Below are positions 10,958 to 22,000 of a stretch of 64,000 nucleotides of DNA, in pieces (within the stretch, counting starts at the first letter, position 1; every line of letters begins with the position of its first letter). The stretch is from assembly GCA_030734395.1 (NCBI GenBank), contig JAUZTG010000044.1, positions 1,302,001 through 1,366,000 of the forward strand. Direction: 5' to 3'. This stretch comes from Sarocladium kiliense (Eukaryota; Ascomycota; Sordariomycetes; Hypocreales; Sarocladiaceae). The translations under genes and the position numbers were made by a program. The notes under the pieces are model-generated. The model ran no database searches. It was not told the origin of the DNA and saw only the letters and a list, made by a program, of their open reading frames with translations.

Positions 10958-13900
10958 ATGACCATGTCGAGCGCGCGCGCAGCCGAGGACGAGCTCCAGC
11001 AAAGCGTCCTACTCTCCGCTGAGGACGCAGAATATGAGACTGCCGATCAGGGCAACGACGATTCGACAAAACGAGCCGAATCGCGAGCGCGAGGTGTCAA
11101 TGGCGACGCGGAGGCTAGCGGCAGTGACAGCAGCCTAGGCGACCCAGAGGATGCTGAGAGCGAGGATCGGGATGCTTCTGGCGAAGAGGTCGAGGACGAT
11201 ATCGATGCATCAGGCGACGATGAGATCGACCTTGTGCCGCAACATCCACAGAATGGCGTCACAGATGATGGTGGCAGCGAAGAATCGGAATCCGAGGATG
11301 GGGATGAAGCTGTGGGCGCAGTGAAGAGCAGAGAATCTCTGTCAGACGAATCTGACCAAGATAGTGAGGTCTCGAGCCACCAGAGTGCTGTAGAAGATGA
11401 CTCAGACGAGGCTCCTTGGGAACAGGATGATGATGCTGGTGAGGACGACGATGATTCGGAAACAGCGCAAGCCAATGTGTGCTTCTTTTGCAAACAAGAC
11501 GAAGAGAACGATCCCGGTGAGGATTTTGAAGCCTTCTTGACATGCAGAGTATGCAAAAATCATGGTAAGTTGTCGCCAAGGTTTTGCGTGGGCGTACCCA
11601 AGGCTAATAGTCTATAGCCCATCAACAATGTGCCCGGGACGAAGCAGCGTTGGACCCTAGTACCGGTGAGACTCAAAACCCCAGCCAGAATTCATTTCCA
11701 GTCACTGACAACACATCAGACGACAAGAGCTGGTTATGTCCGGACTGCGATGCTGTCACACCGAAAGTCGAGGGGCAGGATGATTCAGACATCAACATGG
11801 ACGATGATGAGCTAGTGGAAGTAGGAGATGCCAAAGCGCACAGCGGATCTGTAGAGGATGGGACCCGAGATGGCAGTACGGAGTCCACAAGCTCCGCGAT
11901 TGCCTCACGGCCTCGAAGGAAGAGGAAGTCCCCATCGGTGGAGCCAGAGGACGACGACACAATCTCACTGCGCAAACGGAGGAGGAACGCTTCCAGTGCT
12001 CCTGGTTCGATAACTGATCCGGATGGCGAGCGATCAGGCGATCAAAGCCGGTCCCAATCTCGAGCTCTACGGTTGAAGGCAACTCGGCCAACGCCGGTAA
12101 CAATCGAGAAGCGATCAAGAACGTCATTGATGTTGACGATTCGCGTGCCGCCGGAGAAACTACGAAGATCCATGGTATCAAAACGAACATTACAACGTCG
12201 AGCGGCTGGAGCTCGCCAGCGTGCAGCAGCTGCCGCTGCCGCTGCCGCGGCAGCCGAAGCAACTCCAACCCCGGGCATCCCAGCACTTCTTGAAACACCA
12301 TTCACCGCAGACTCATATTCCCAACCGTTCTATTCCTTTTTCGATAAGGAGACAGATGATGCCAAGGGAAAGCCCTACGGTGGTATCTTGACAGAGGCTG
12401 AAGCAGACACATCGAAGACCTTGCCACAGCCAGAAGACCGTCGAAGGTTTGACCAAGCAAAGCAAAAGGCGGAAGATGAATGGCGGGCACGAGTGCTTGC
12501 CATGCAGGCTCAGACCGAAGCCCCAACTCGAAAGAGCAAGAAGAGTGACCACGCCAGCCAAATTGAGTGCATCGAGTTTGGCGGTTGGGAGATCGACACT
12601 TGGTATGCGGCCCCGTATCCTGCAGAGTACAGTAGGAACCGAGTACTCTACATATGCGAGTTCTGCCTCAAGTATATGAATTCCGACTACGTGGCGTGGC
12701 GGCACAAGCTCAAGTGCGGGACCAAGCATCCGCCAGGAGACGAGATCTACCGCCACGGATCTGTATCGTTCTTCGAGGTTGATGGACGCAAGAACCCAGT
12801 GTACTGCCAGAACCTCTGTCTGCTGGCCAAGCTCTTCTTGGGGTCGAAGACTCTCTACTATGATGTCGAGCCGTTTCTCTTTTACGTGCTCTGTGAGTAC
12901 GATGATAACGGTTATCACTTTGTGGGCTACTTCTCTAAGGAGAAGAGAGCCAGCAGCCAGAACAACGTGTCTTGCATTTTAACCTTACCAATACACCAAA
13001 GAAAGGGGTACGGAAACCTACTAATCGACTTCTCATACCTCCTGACCAAGGTTGAGGAGAAGACGGGATCCCCTGAGAAGCCCCTGTCCGACATGGGCCT
13101 GGTCTCATATCGTAATTATTGGCGACTGATCTTGTGTCGATACTTCATGCAGACGATGGATCATGACGATTACAAGAGGGAAGGATTAAGCATACGAAGA
13201 ATATCTGACGATACAGGCATGACAGCCGACGATATCATTTCAGCCTTGGAAGGGTTGAGAGCTTTGGTCCGCGATCCCCAGACAAAAATGTACGCCTTCC
13301 GAGTTGACATCGAATATTGTCGGCAATATGTGGCCAAGTGGGAGGCGAAGGGCTATGTTCAACTTAAACCCGAGGCTTTGGCATGGACACCGTATGTGAT
13401 GGGCCGAAGCAATGCTGTGAACTTCGAGCTTGGCCCACCTATCAATACGATTGCTCCCCGTGAGGATGACGAAGCGAAGCTGGAAGAGGGTCCGAACGGC
13501 CTCGTGCACGGCCACAAGCCTGTCGACAACGGGCTGACAGATGCCACGACGCAGCTTGAGAACACACTTGATCCCAAGGACGAGGGTGACGAAGATGATG
13601 AGGCAACACGAAAAGTGACAGAGGATGACAAGGAAAACGCAACACCAGGACAAGAGGAGACGGTCGAGACGTCACAGGCGGACAACGCAGATGCTTGGTC
13701 GCTCCCCTATCGCAACATTCCTCCATCACGCTTCGAGGTCTTTCCTGCGGTAACCCACGGCCGTCGAAACGACAGGCCTCGCGTCAGCCGCCCTTCCGCG
13801 CCTCGCACGACAAGTAGTGCTTCTCGTCCGAAGCGGCCCAGCGGCAGTAGCAGACGGCCAACCCACTCACGTCCCAAGAGCAGCAGCAGCAGTTCACGTC

Positions 13901-14232
13901 GGAAGAGCGGGGGAACAGGGCGTGGACCAGGTCGCTGGCCGAAAGGTACCAAGAAGGCAGACTATGGCAATGCAGACAGCGGACCCGGATTGCCTCCTGG
14001 ATGGGTGGCTCCGAAGCCAGGGGAGACCGATCCCACGGAAGCAGGTGAGCGTGATAAGGGTGATGGAGAAGATGACGAGTCTGCGCAGGATGAAGTCCGT
14101 GTCTTCGTCGCGCCGCTGGATACAAATGGTGTGAACGGAAGCCCTTCAAAATCTGCTCCCACCGTGGCCGTGACAGTCCCTGAAGATGCCATCATGGTGG
14201 ACGACGTTGATGCGGAGGGGGAAACAGAGTAG
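10958..14232 (+). CDS. SAS3: Sas3-type histone acetyltransferase (PHD finger plus MYST domain)
   Basis: Two exons, 10958-11564 and 11618-14232, encode about 1073 aa. It is the likely catalytic subunit of a NuA3-type complex acetylating histone H3 (Sas3 in budding yeast, Mst2 in fission yeast). In order: an acidic N-terminus; a PHD-type zinc finger at about 175-240 with CFFC, CRVC, HAHQQC and WLCPDC; a short poly-Ala run near 415-425; then the MYST domain at about 535-800. The MYST domain shows its C2HC finger (CEFC...HKLKC), the acetyl-CoA loop RKGYGNLL, the catalytic Cys near 655 in NVSCILTLP and the Glu near 689 in SPEKPLSD. The C-terminus is basic and Ser-rich with a GRGPGRWPKGTKK AT-hook-like stretch. 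The single intron splits the PHD finger between its Cys pairs. The start is the first in-frame ATG; a second lies two codons on. Confidence 0.93.
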
Positions 14233-14559
14233 GCATCTCCTGCTACTGGTCGTGTACAGCTTGGTCGTTTGGCGATTCGTTTGGCGTCGGAAGGGGGGAC
14301 AATGATGTTTTGAGAATTTGTTATTTGTTGCTTTCTGTGTGTTGGGGAGGGACTGCTTTTTCGTATGGTGAGATACCTCTCTATTTTTTGGCTGAAGGGC
14401 GAAACATGGGGCGATGGATGGACGTGCTTTTCTTCATTTAGCGAGAGTGGTGTGGTAATTGGAGAAGATTATATTGTTATGAATGTGCAGCCTCTTCCTG
14501 TTCTACGTTGCAAGGTTTATGCAGACGCTGGGTCCCTTTAATATACATCCACCCATTCA
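14233..14559. other. Convergent 3' region between SAS3 and the SET gene
   Basis: This 327 bp stretch holds T-rich 3' UTR sequence of SAS3. The SET-gene stop codon and its hexanucleotide repeat follow immediately. No gene is seen. Confidence 0.5.
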
Positions 14560-15318
14560 TCATGACTCCTCCCCCTTCTCCTTCTCCTTCTCCTTCTCCT
14601 TCTCCTTCTCCTTCTCCTTCTCCTTCTCCTTCTCCTTCTCCTTCTCCTTCTCCTTCTCCTTCTCCTTCTCCTTCTCCTTCTCCTTCTCCTTCTCCTTCTC
14701 CTCCTCCACCCTCTTCTCCCAAAACCCCTTCCCATAGCTCACACAAATCTCCTCCCCCTTCTGAATCCCCTCCCATTTCACCTTCACCCTCCCCTTCCCC
14801 TTCCTCTCCTCCCCGACCAACCCAGCATTCCCCCTCACCACCCAAAACCCAACCACGACCATCCCCCACTCCTCACTCCAGCCCACCCCAAACTCCGCAT
14901 TCGGCCGCTCCCTGACGCCTCCCCTGTAGTCATTCACGAACCGCGCCTCGTTACCGCAGGTTTCTGCGTCGACGGCTAGGTCTCCGGAGCGGTCGAGCCA
15001 GAGGTCGTAGTCGGATTGGGGGTTGGTGGTGGTGCTTGTGTGGGTGCGGCCGAGGTAGGGGAGGATGAAGGTGCCGGGGGGGAGGGGCTGGAGGGCGAAG
15101 AGGCCGTGTTGGGTGTAGGCTGGGTGGGAAGGGTTTGTGATGGGGGTTATACGGACGAGGGGGCAGGGGAGGGTGGTTTGTTGGGTGGTGAGGGAGGGTG
15201 TACTTGAGTCGGTGGGGTTTGTGCGGAGGGTGGTGAGGTGGGAGGGGGTGATGTCTTTGTCTAGGTAGGGAGAGGAGAGGTATGGGATGTCGGAGGGCCA
15301 GTTCCTTGGTTTTGACAT
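14560..15318 (-). CDS. SET-domain protein with a C-terminal (Glu-Lys)n tail
   Basis: A single exon of 252 aa. The SET fold is recognisable from TQHGLFALQPLPPGTFILPYLG near residue 75, DYDLWLDRSGDLAVDAE, the NEARFVNDYRG motif near 125 (the NH.C-type S-adenosylmethionine site, here with Arg-Phe-Val in place of the usual His-Ser-Cys), and GEEICVSYGKGFWEK near 195. SET proteins methylate lysines of histones or other proteins; the substrate cannot be told, and the variant motif leaves activity uncertain. After VEEE the protein becomes about 21 uninterrupted Glu-Lys dipeptides and ends KGEES, encoded by a perfect GAGAAG tandem repeat. The tail is probably a long charged helix, and its length is likely to vary between strains. 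The ATG gives the longest frame. Confidence 0.8.
   Translation of the reverse strand: MSKPRNWPSDIPYLSSPYLDKDITPSHLTTLRTNPTDSSTPSLTTQQTTLPCPLVRITPITNPSHPAYTQHGLFALQPLPPGTFILPYLGRTHTSTTTNPQSDYDLWLDRSGDLAVDAETCGNEARFVNDYRGGVRERPNAEFGVGWSEEWGMVVVGFWVVRGNAGLVGEERKGKGRVKVKWEGIQKGEEICVSYGKGFWEKRVEEEKEKEKEKEKEKEKEKEKEKEKEKEKEKEKEKEKEKEKEKEKGEES
14575..14700. repeat. Perfect hexanucleotide repeat (CTTCTC)21
   Basis: Twenty-one uninterrupted CTTCTC units (GAGAAG on the coding strand) form a 126-nt pure pyrimidine/purine tract within the 3' end of the SET gene. Imperfect CT-rich sequence flanks it on both sides. Such tracts slip easily and can form triplex DNA. Confidence 0.95.
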
Positions 15319-15771
15319 GGTTGGTTTTGAGGGGTTGTTGGTGTGTGGTTGTTAGGGTGGTGGTCATGGGGGAGTGAAGATTGTTGGCGAGGCTGAAATC
15401 TTGAAATTCGGTGTTGAATGAGGCTGGAGCCCACCACACCACCACATCACGAGTACTACTAGGTTCTACTAACACAGGTCAAGGATTACCTATGCATTAC
15501 TCGATGGAACTTTTCTATAGGGGCAGGTGATGCGTCTCGAAATGATATCATTGCAAAGGCAAGCCGACTATTTCGACTCCCAACTATACTGCATGCTTAT
15601 GTTTCCACAGCCCCAACCCGATTTTTCAAGGTGTCAATTTCCTTGTGCTGTTTGTCTCTTCACGGCTTTCTCTTTTCAGCATGATGCCTCAATTACACAC
15701 ACACAGCCTGTAGTACTCCTCCTCGAGCGTACACGTTCTTTTCCCCTTCTCTTCACGCACACCAAATGCCC
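15319..15771. other. Intergenic region between SET gene promoter and NUP145 3' end
   Basis: These 453 bp hold the SET gene promoter and the NUP145 3' UTR. No gene or RNA is seen. Confidence 0.5.
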
Positions 15772-18700
15772 TTAATGTGACATCACCTCGCTGTTACGCT
15801 TCGTGCCTAGGTCCATCGAGTAGGCGAGCCGCCTGTCCTGCGTCAGGGGCAGATTCAGAATCTTGTTGCGGAGCTCAGAGTCCTGGATCTCATATTAGCA
15901 TAGTTCGTCAATGGGTTGGAAGCGCCGGTAAGGCATACCTGTTTCTTTCTTCCGAGCTTCAGAATCTCCTTCGCCGTCTCGTCAGCCATGTCCGACACAG
16001 CCGCATACCTCATCAAGTCCGTCTCTGGCACCTCCTCATTCATCGCATGCAGGCCGGCCTGCAACCTATCCAAGACCATGGCCTGTGTGTTCTCTCCCTT
16101 ACTCCTCTGTTGCAGTAAAGTGAGGAAGAGACTGTAAATCTCGCCGCCGGAAGACCACCCTGAGATGGTGCCCTGGCGTCCTTCGAATTGAGCAATAAGC
16201 GACGATAAAGTCGCGTAGTCTCGCTCAACAATCGCTCGCGGGGCGACCTCGTTTGCGAGTACGCGATGCGCTTCGTCGAAAGATCCGGCGCGGAGAAGGC
16301 ACTCGACCTCGCCAGAGGCATCCTTCTTGACACTGCGCATGTACAGTGCCAACGCCTCCCACACCCAAGCCGAAGGGATCTGCAGCTTCTGCGTGAGGGC
16401 CGCAAAGTTGGGTCCAGACTCGGGTCCGATCTGACCAGCATGCCTGCAGAGCTGTTCCTTGATAGCCTTGGCACGGGCCTCGGGGTCGCTCAAGTGCAGG
16501 ATGACGAAGATGGCCTCCAGCCACTCTCCAGCACTGGTGAGTTGGGAAGCGTAGGCGAGGGTGGCGGCATCGGCCTTCTCCACAGCATTGCTGCCGTAAG
16601 AGACCTTGCCAGTGCTGACGAGAGCCTGGCCAAGTTGCCACGACAGGCGCATGTCAAGCGGTGACAGTTGTGAGTTCTCAGGACGAAGGACAGCCTCAAG
16701 ATCAGTGTTCTCATCAGCGTAAAGCTGCAGGAGACCCCAAAGAAGATCTTGTCGGCTCGATTCATCCTCGTCCTCCCAGAGAGGCTTGATGCCCTGATCA
16801 ATGTACCAAGGATGCGGTTTTGACTCTCGCTCCTGATCCACATCGCTCTTGAATTTCCGCACAGCCATTGACAGATCATCCTGCTTCGCGATCGCATACC
16901 ACAAGCGCAGACCAAAGGCCTGCTTCCAGTCCAAGCCAAACTTGCTGGAGATGACGAACGACTCGATCCGATCCTCCGCAGGTACACCCTTCATTCCCTC
17001 GCAGACACCCACGTTACCGCTTAGCAGTTCGTAAATAGTTCGAATGGACTCGGAGAATTCAGACAACATCTTGGAATCGCGCCAAACCTTAAGCTGCTCA
17101 CGCATGTCTTTCTTGACAGCATCACTCGACCCGATGAGTGCGACGAGAGTGCCGAGGCGAAAGTTTTTGCCGTCAAGAAGAAATTTGCATGCCTCGGCGA
17201 CACGGTGTCCAGCCAAGCAAGCAACAGCCTTCTCCTCGCTAGAAGCAGCCAAGTCGGTGCTCTTGGTTGAAGACTCGCGCACAAGATCTGCCCAATAGTC
17301 CGAAAGAGCTTGACGACGGGCCTGTGATTCGTCCTTGTCGGTAGCGCTGAGATCAATTTCGTCAAAGAGAATACTGGCAAGCTCCCAAACGCGCTTCTCC
17401 TGAGCAATGGCAGGATCATTCCTGTCTTCGTTATGGAAAATGTCCCTCACTTTCGAAACTTCAAGAGAAGCAGCAGGGACGTCCTTCACCATATGGATCT
17501 TGGTAAATTGGTCTTGTGCTCGAAGATACTTCTTCGACGGCTGGATCAAAGTTAGCCAGATCCGCTTCACAGCATTGTTGGGCTGTGAGTCCTCACCTGT
17601 GTAGAGAAGTTGGCAAGCCGGACAGATTGTCTATCGGTTTGCACCTGCGGTCTCTGAAAAGCAAGTACACCAGCCCCGTCTCGAGTAGTCTGCCCAAAGC
17701 GCCGAGAAGCACCCGTAGTCACGACCAAGGTCTCGCTAGGTCCCCAAGTCGGTCGACCAGCGTCATGGAACGCTTGCTCGGTCTCATCCATAGTGAGAGT
17801 CTTGTCTTGTCGTTCATACGGCCACTGTCCAAAATGCACCAACAATCAGTATTTTTTCCTTTAATTCAAAACAGGAGCGTAAATACACAGCAATGAGACC
17901 CAATCCAGGACAGAACGTTACACGGCAACGAGGGAACCAACCTTTGGGAAACCTTTCGAGGAGGTCGATGCCCGCATGCTTTGTGCCATCGACTTCGGTT
18001 TTTCGAACAGAGAGTTCATTAAGTCAATGCTGGTGGCAAAGCCCCGGCCCTTATCAGCGGCAGCCAGGCGAGTACTCGCAGCCATGCCTCCCATCTGGTT
18101 GGGCTTGGCCACACTCTTTCCCCAGATCGATGTCTTGCGATCATCTACCTCCTCACCCTCAGCATCAGTAAACCTGGGTTGCCGAGATGGCGAGTCGTTG
18201 TAATCACGAAGCTGCTGCCGATCCCTTTTCATAGGGCTCACTGTTTTGCGCAACATTTCAGTCCAATCGTCGCCATCTGCGACCTCGAGCTTCACGGGAC
18301 CAGCCGAGTCCTTCATGGCTCGCATCCTGGCCCTAAGGATGCCACCAGGAGTGCCCACCTTGGCAACCGGTCCTCCTTCTGACGAGATATCGTCGTGCTC
18401 CGCGGCAAGATGCTGTCCAACGGAAGATCTCGCCATCTCTTCGTCGTCAGACATGTCATATTCTTCGCCCTGGTAATGGTCGTCGTCGTCCTCCTCAAGT
18501 GCGAGGCGCACGTCCCTGGGCGCGGAATCCGCGGAGCTAACCCCTAAAAAAGACTGCTGCATGGGCTGCTCATCTTCATACATCTCCTCCTGGCCGTCAA
18601 ACGCACCAGGCACGCCACGAGGTCTCCTGAAGTCGAAGGTATCATCGCGCATGTCCGAGTCATCAGAGCCCTCAAACCCAGCTTGGCGAGAGTCAACAAC

Positions 18701-21700
18701 GGGAAGGCTGTTGTTCGTCTCGTCCATGGGCTCAAGGTCATCGTCGTCATCGGAATCATCCAAGCCGTAGGTCGTAAAATGCTCGACTGAGAACACCCAG
18801 ACACCTGTGTCCTTGTCGTAAGACTCGAATGTCGTGTCAGGGATACGCTTCAGACGCTCAACGTGCTTGTTGAAGCGCTTCTGGTCAGTAGGGGCACGCC
18901 TGTCACGAGCACCACGCGGCCAGGATTGCTCAAGGGTGATACGGGCAGGCACGTTGAGACCCTTGCCAACCGGGGGCTTCTTGGCGGCAACGGGATAGAC
19001 GGTAGCGGAGCGGGGCTCAAGCTGGATGATGCCACCGCAGATCTCGTCGAGGTCAATGGAGCTCAGGTCAACAGGCACCTTGAACTCAATAGATCCAACG
19101 TTGTCGCGGCCAACCGTGAAGTGATCGATCTTCTGACGCTGCACACGGTTCATGTTCTGGAGGTCTTCCATGGGAGGACTCATCCAGTAACGGCCAGGGG
19201 CGTTGTCGAAGCCAGAGGTCGAGTTGCCCTCAGGAGTGACAGAGTTATCCTCCTCATGGACGACGCCGAGCTCGGAGTTCTTGGTTTGATCGCCCTCAGG
19301 GGTCCTCGAGCCATTCGAAGCATTGTTGGCGGGTCGGGTCTGGCGAGGGGTCTCTTCCTGCACATCCTCAGGGGCAGGGAGAGCGCGGACTGGGGTACCT
19401 TCCTCGGCCTCAACATTGGCGGTATCAAAGCTGACCTTCTTGGCAAGCTTGCGAGATCCAGGGTTGGAATCCATTCCAGACTTGTCCTTCTGAGGGGTGG
19501 AGAACAGATCGCTTCTAATATCTCTATTGATCACCAGCTTCTTCGACCCTGTGCTGCCGTACCATCTAGCACCTGAGCTGGAAGAAAACGCTCCAGGGTT
19601 CAGGATGGAATCCTCGGCATTGTACGTCCTCCGCAGGTTGTTCGTGGACATGCTCTTGCTCAAGCCGCTGCTGCTGCTGGCAGCACCGAGCAGACTGCGT
19701 CCGAGGTTGGCATTACCAGGAGTGCTCGAGATGCTGCTAGCAGGACTAGCACCAGGGGTACCGTAGTTGCTGTACGAGAAACCGAAGCCTCTCTTCTGCG
19801 GAGTATTGAAACGGGATGCGGAGGCGGGATTGAGCTTGTACATCGGCAGGATGGAGCCCCGGCGCGGCTTGGAGTTGCCATTGAGGGAGGTGGCAAGTGG
19901 TCCGGGGTTTTGGACCTCGTTGCCTCCAATGCCGGCGAACAGGGAAGGGCTGCCGTAGGCGGACACATCGTTGAGGTTGGCAGTCAAGCTTTGAGGAGCA
20001 TTGCTGGCCTGTTGAGAGTTGCCCTGAATAGAGTTACCCAGACCCTGGTTCTGTTGCTGCTGGTTGTTGTTTCCACTAAAGAGGGAGCTGCCCTGGTTCT
20101 GTGTCGAGTTGCCGAACAAACCACCTCCAGTATTTTGCGCTGGGCCACCGAAGAGGCTGGACTTCTGCTGGTTCTGGTTAGTAGAGCCGCCAAAAAGGCC
20201 TCCCCCGGTGTTCTGCTGCTGGTTCTGCTGGTTGTTCATTCCGCCGAACAGACCTCCGCCAGTGTTCGGATTTTGTGTAGCGCTACTGCCGAACAAGCCA
20301 CCCCCGGTCGTCGCAGGCTTGCTGCCAAACAGACTGCTACCGCCTGTCGCGTTGTTGCTGCCGAAAGCACCGGTGCTCTGCTGCTGATTGTTGGTGTTGC
20401 CGAAAAGACCGCCGCCGGTGTTCGTGTTCGCCGCGCTGTTTCCGAAGAGGCCTCCCCCAGTTGTCGCAGGTTTGGCCCCTCCGAATAGACCACCGGATTG
20501 TTGCTGGTTGTTGTTGTTCCCGAACAAGCCGCCACCCGTGTTCTGCTGCTGCTGGTTGTTGGCGTTCCCAAACAAGCCGCCACTCGTGTTCTGCTGCTGG
20601 TTGTTTCCGCCGCCAAAGAGTCCTCCACTTGTGTTGTTGTTCGCGTTGGCCCCGAAGGCACCTCCGGTGTTGTTGGCGGTACCAAATGCAGAGCCAGTAT
20701 TGTTGTTCGCGGTATTTCCGAAGCTGAATCCTGTACCAGCGGGCTTCGGCTGATTATTGTTGCTACCGAAGAGGCCACCTCCCGTGCCGGTCGCTGAGGC
20801 TCCGAATCCAGTGTTTGCGGGTGTGCTGCCAAACCCACCAGATGCGTTATTACCGGAACCGAACAGACCGCCTCCTGTCGTGGCCGGAGCGTTGTTGCCA
20901 CCACCAAACAGACCTCCTGCGGGCTTGTTTGCGTTGTTGCTACCGAAGAGGCTTCCGCCAGCGTTGTTGCTCCCAAAAGCGCTCCCGGTGTTGTTGGCCT
21001 GACCGAAGCCCGTGCCTGCGGCGGGAGTCGTAGTTGAGCCGAAAAGGCTGCCAGCTGGCTTCGCGGTCGTGCCAAACGCCGAGGTTTGCTGGGTAGCGTT
21101 ATTGTTCGAACCAAAACCGCCGAATCCAGAGCTTTGGCCAAAAGCACCAGCACCGCTAGGGTTCCCTTGACGTCGTCCCTGGGCGTAATCGGCTAGACGC
21201 AACTCTTCAGCAGACCACTTCTTGTAGGGGTCCTGGAAGGCGATGTTTTGGAACGAGTTTGTGGTGTTGCTCGTCGTCTCCTTCTCAGTATATGCCTGAA
21301 AGGGTGTCGAGCCTGTGCCTGGCGGATCGTTGCCACCAGCAGCGGCACCGAAGCCCGTTGAACCAAACCCGGTCGATCCTGCGGCAGTGTTGCCGCCTCC
21401 GAAGAGTGACCCTCCGGTGTTCGTAGAGGTGCCGAAGGCAGGCTTGGCCTGGTTGTTGTTGCCGAACAGACCCCCGCTTGTGTTGTTGCCGCCTCCGAAT
21501 GCGTTGTTTGTCGTCGTCGAGGAGCCAAAACCGCCAGAGCCAAAGCCGCCACTCGTGTTGTTGTTGTTGGCGGAAGCGCCGAAGAGACCAGTTCCAGTGG
21601 CACCAGCCGCTGGTGTCGAGCCGAATGTAGGCTTAGCACCAAACCCGCTGTTTGCGTTCGAGCCGAAACCTTTGTTCACGTTAGCACGGCTATTCCGTAT

Positions 21701-22000
21701 TGTATCATCCACGAAAGGCAGCATACCAGAGCCACCAAACGCTGAAGGGGTGTTCTGTTGGTTGTTGTTGTTGCCAAAAAGACCGCTTCCAGAGTTGTTT
21801 GCGCCAAAACCACCAGTGTTGGATGTTCCGAACCCTGTCAATCGTGTCAGGCCACCGGATTCCTTGTCGATTGAGGGGGACGACAGCGGTGACTTACCTG
21901 ATGTTGTGTTGTTCTGGCCAAAGCCGCCGCTACCAAAGCCGGTGCCGGACTGCTGACTATTGTTATTTTGGCCGAAGCCACCGAATCCGCCAAACGACAT
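15772..22000 (-). CDS. NUP145: Nup98-Nup96 nucleoporin precursor (Nup145/SonB)
   Basis: Five exons on the minus strand: 22000-21898, 21834-17942, 17824-17597, 17540-15939 and 15882-15772, joining to about 1978 aa. The precursor cuts itself into an FG nucleoporin (Nup98 type) and a scaffold protein of the Y complex (Nup96 type). In order: FG/GLFG repeats over roughly the first 650 residues; a GLEBS motif for Gle2/Rae1 at about 214-254, with AFQDPYKKWSAEELRLADYAQ-like sequence; the autoproteolytic domain at about 913-1055 ending VEHFTTYG, with cleavage expected between Phe and Thr; a very acidic linker; and the all-helical Nup96 domain from about 1400 to the end. Intron 1 (21897-21835) is 63 nt, keeps frame and has no stop. 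In Aspergillus the homolog is SonB. Confidence 0.95.
19930..21990 (-). repeat. FG/GLFG repeat region of NUP145
   Basis: Dozens of degenerate repeats of GLFG, GFG and SLFG with Asn/Gln/Thr/Ser-rich spacers. The low-complexity composition leaves long open frames on the opposite strand, which are shadows. The GLEBS segment at about 21300-21180 interrupts the repeats. Confidence 0.9.

Noticed and set aside
14477..14915. Ser-Pro, Phe-Ser, Gly-Glu and poly-Arg frames over the hexanucleotide repeat
   Set aside because: Any frame across a CTTCTC repeat is open. Only the frame continuing a SET domain is credible.
19910..21956. Several 100-300 codon frames antisense or shifted in the NUP145 repeat region
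   Set aside because: They are Pro/Leu/Val or Ser/Thr-rich shadows of the FG/GLFG repeat; the true frame carries the GLEBS motif and autoprotease domain.
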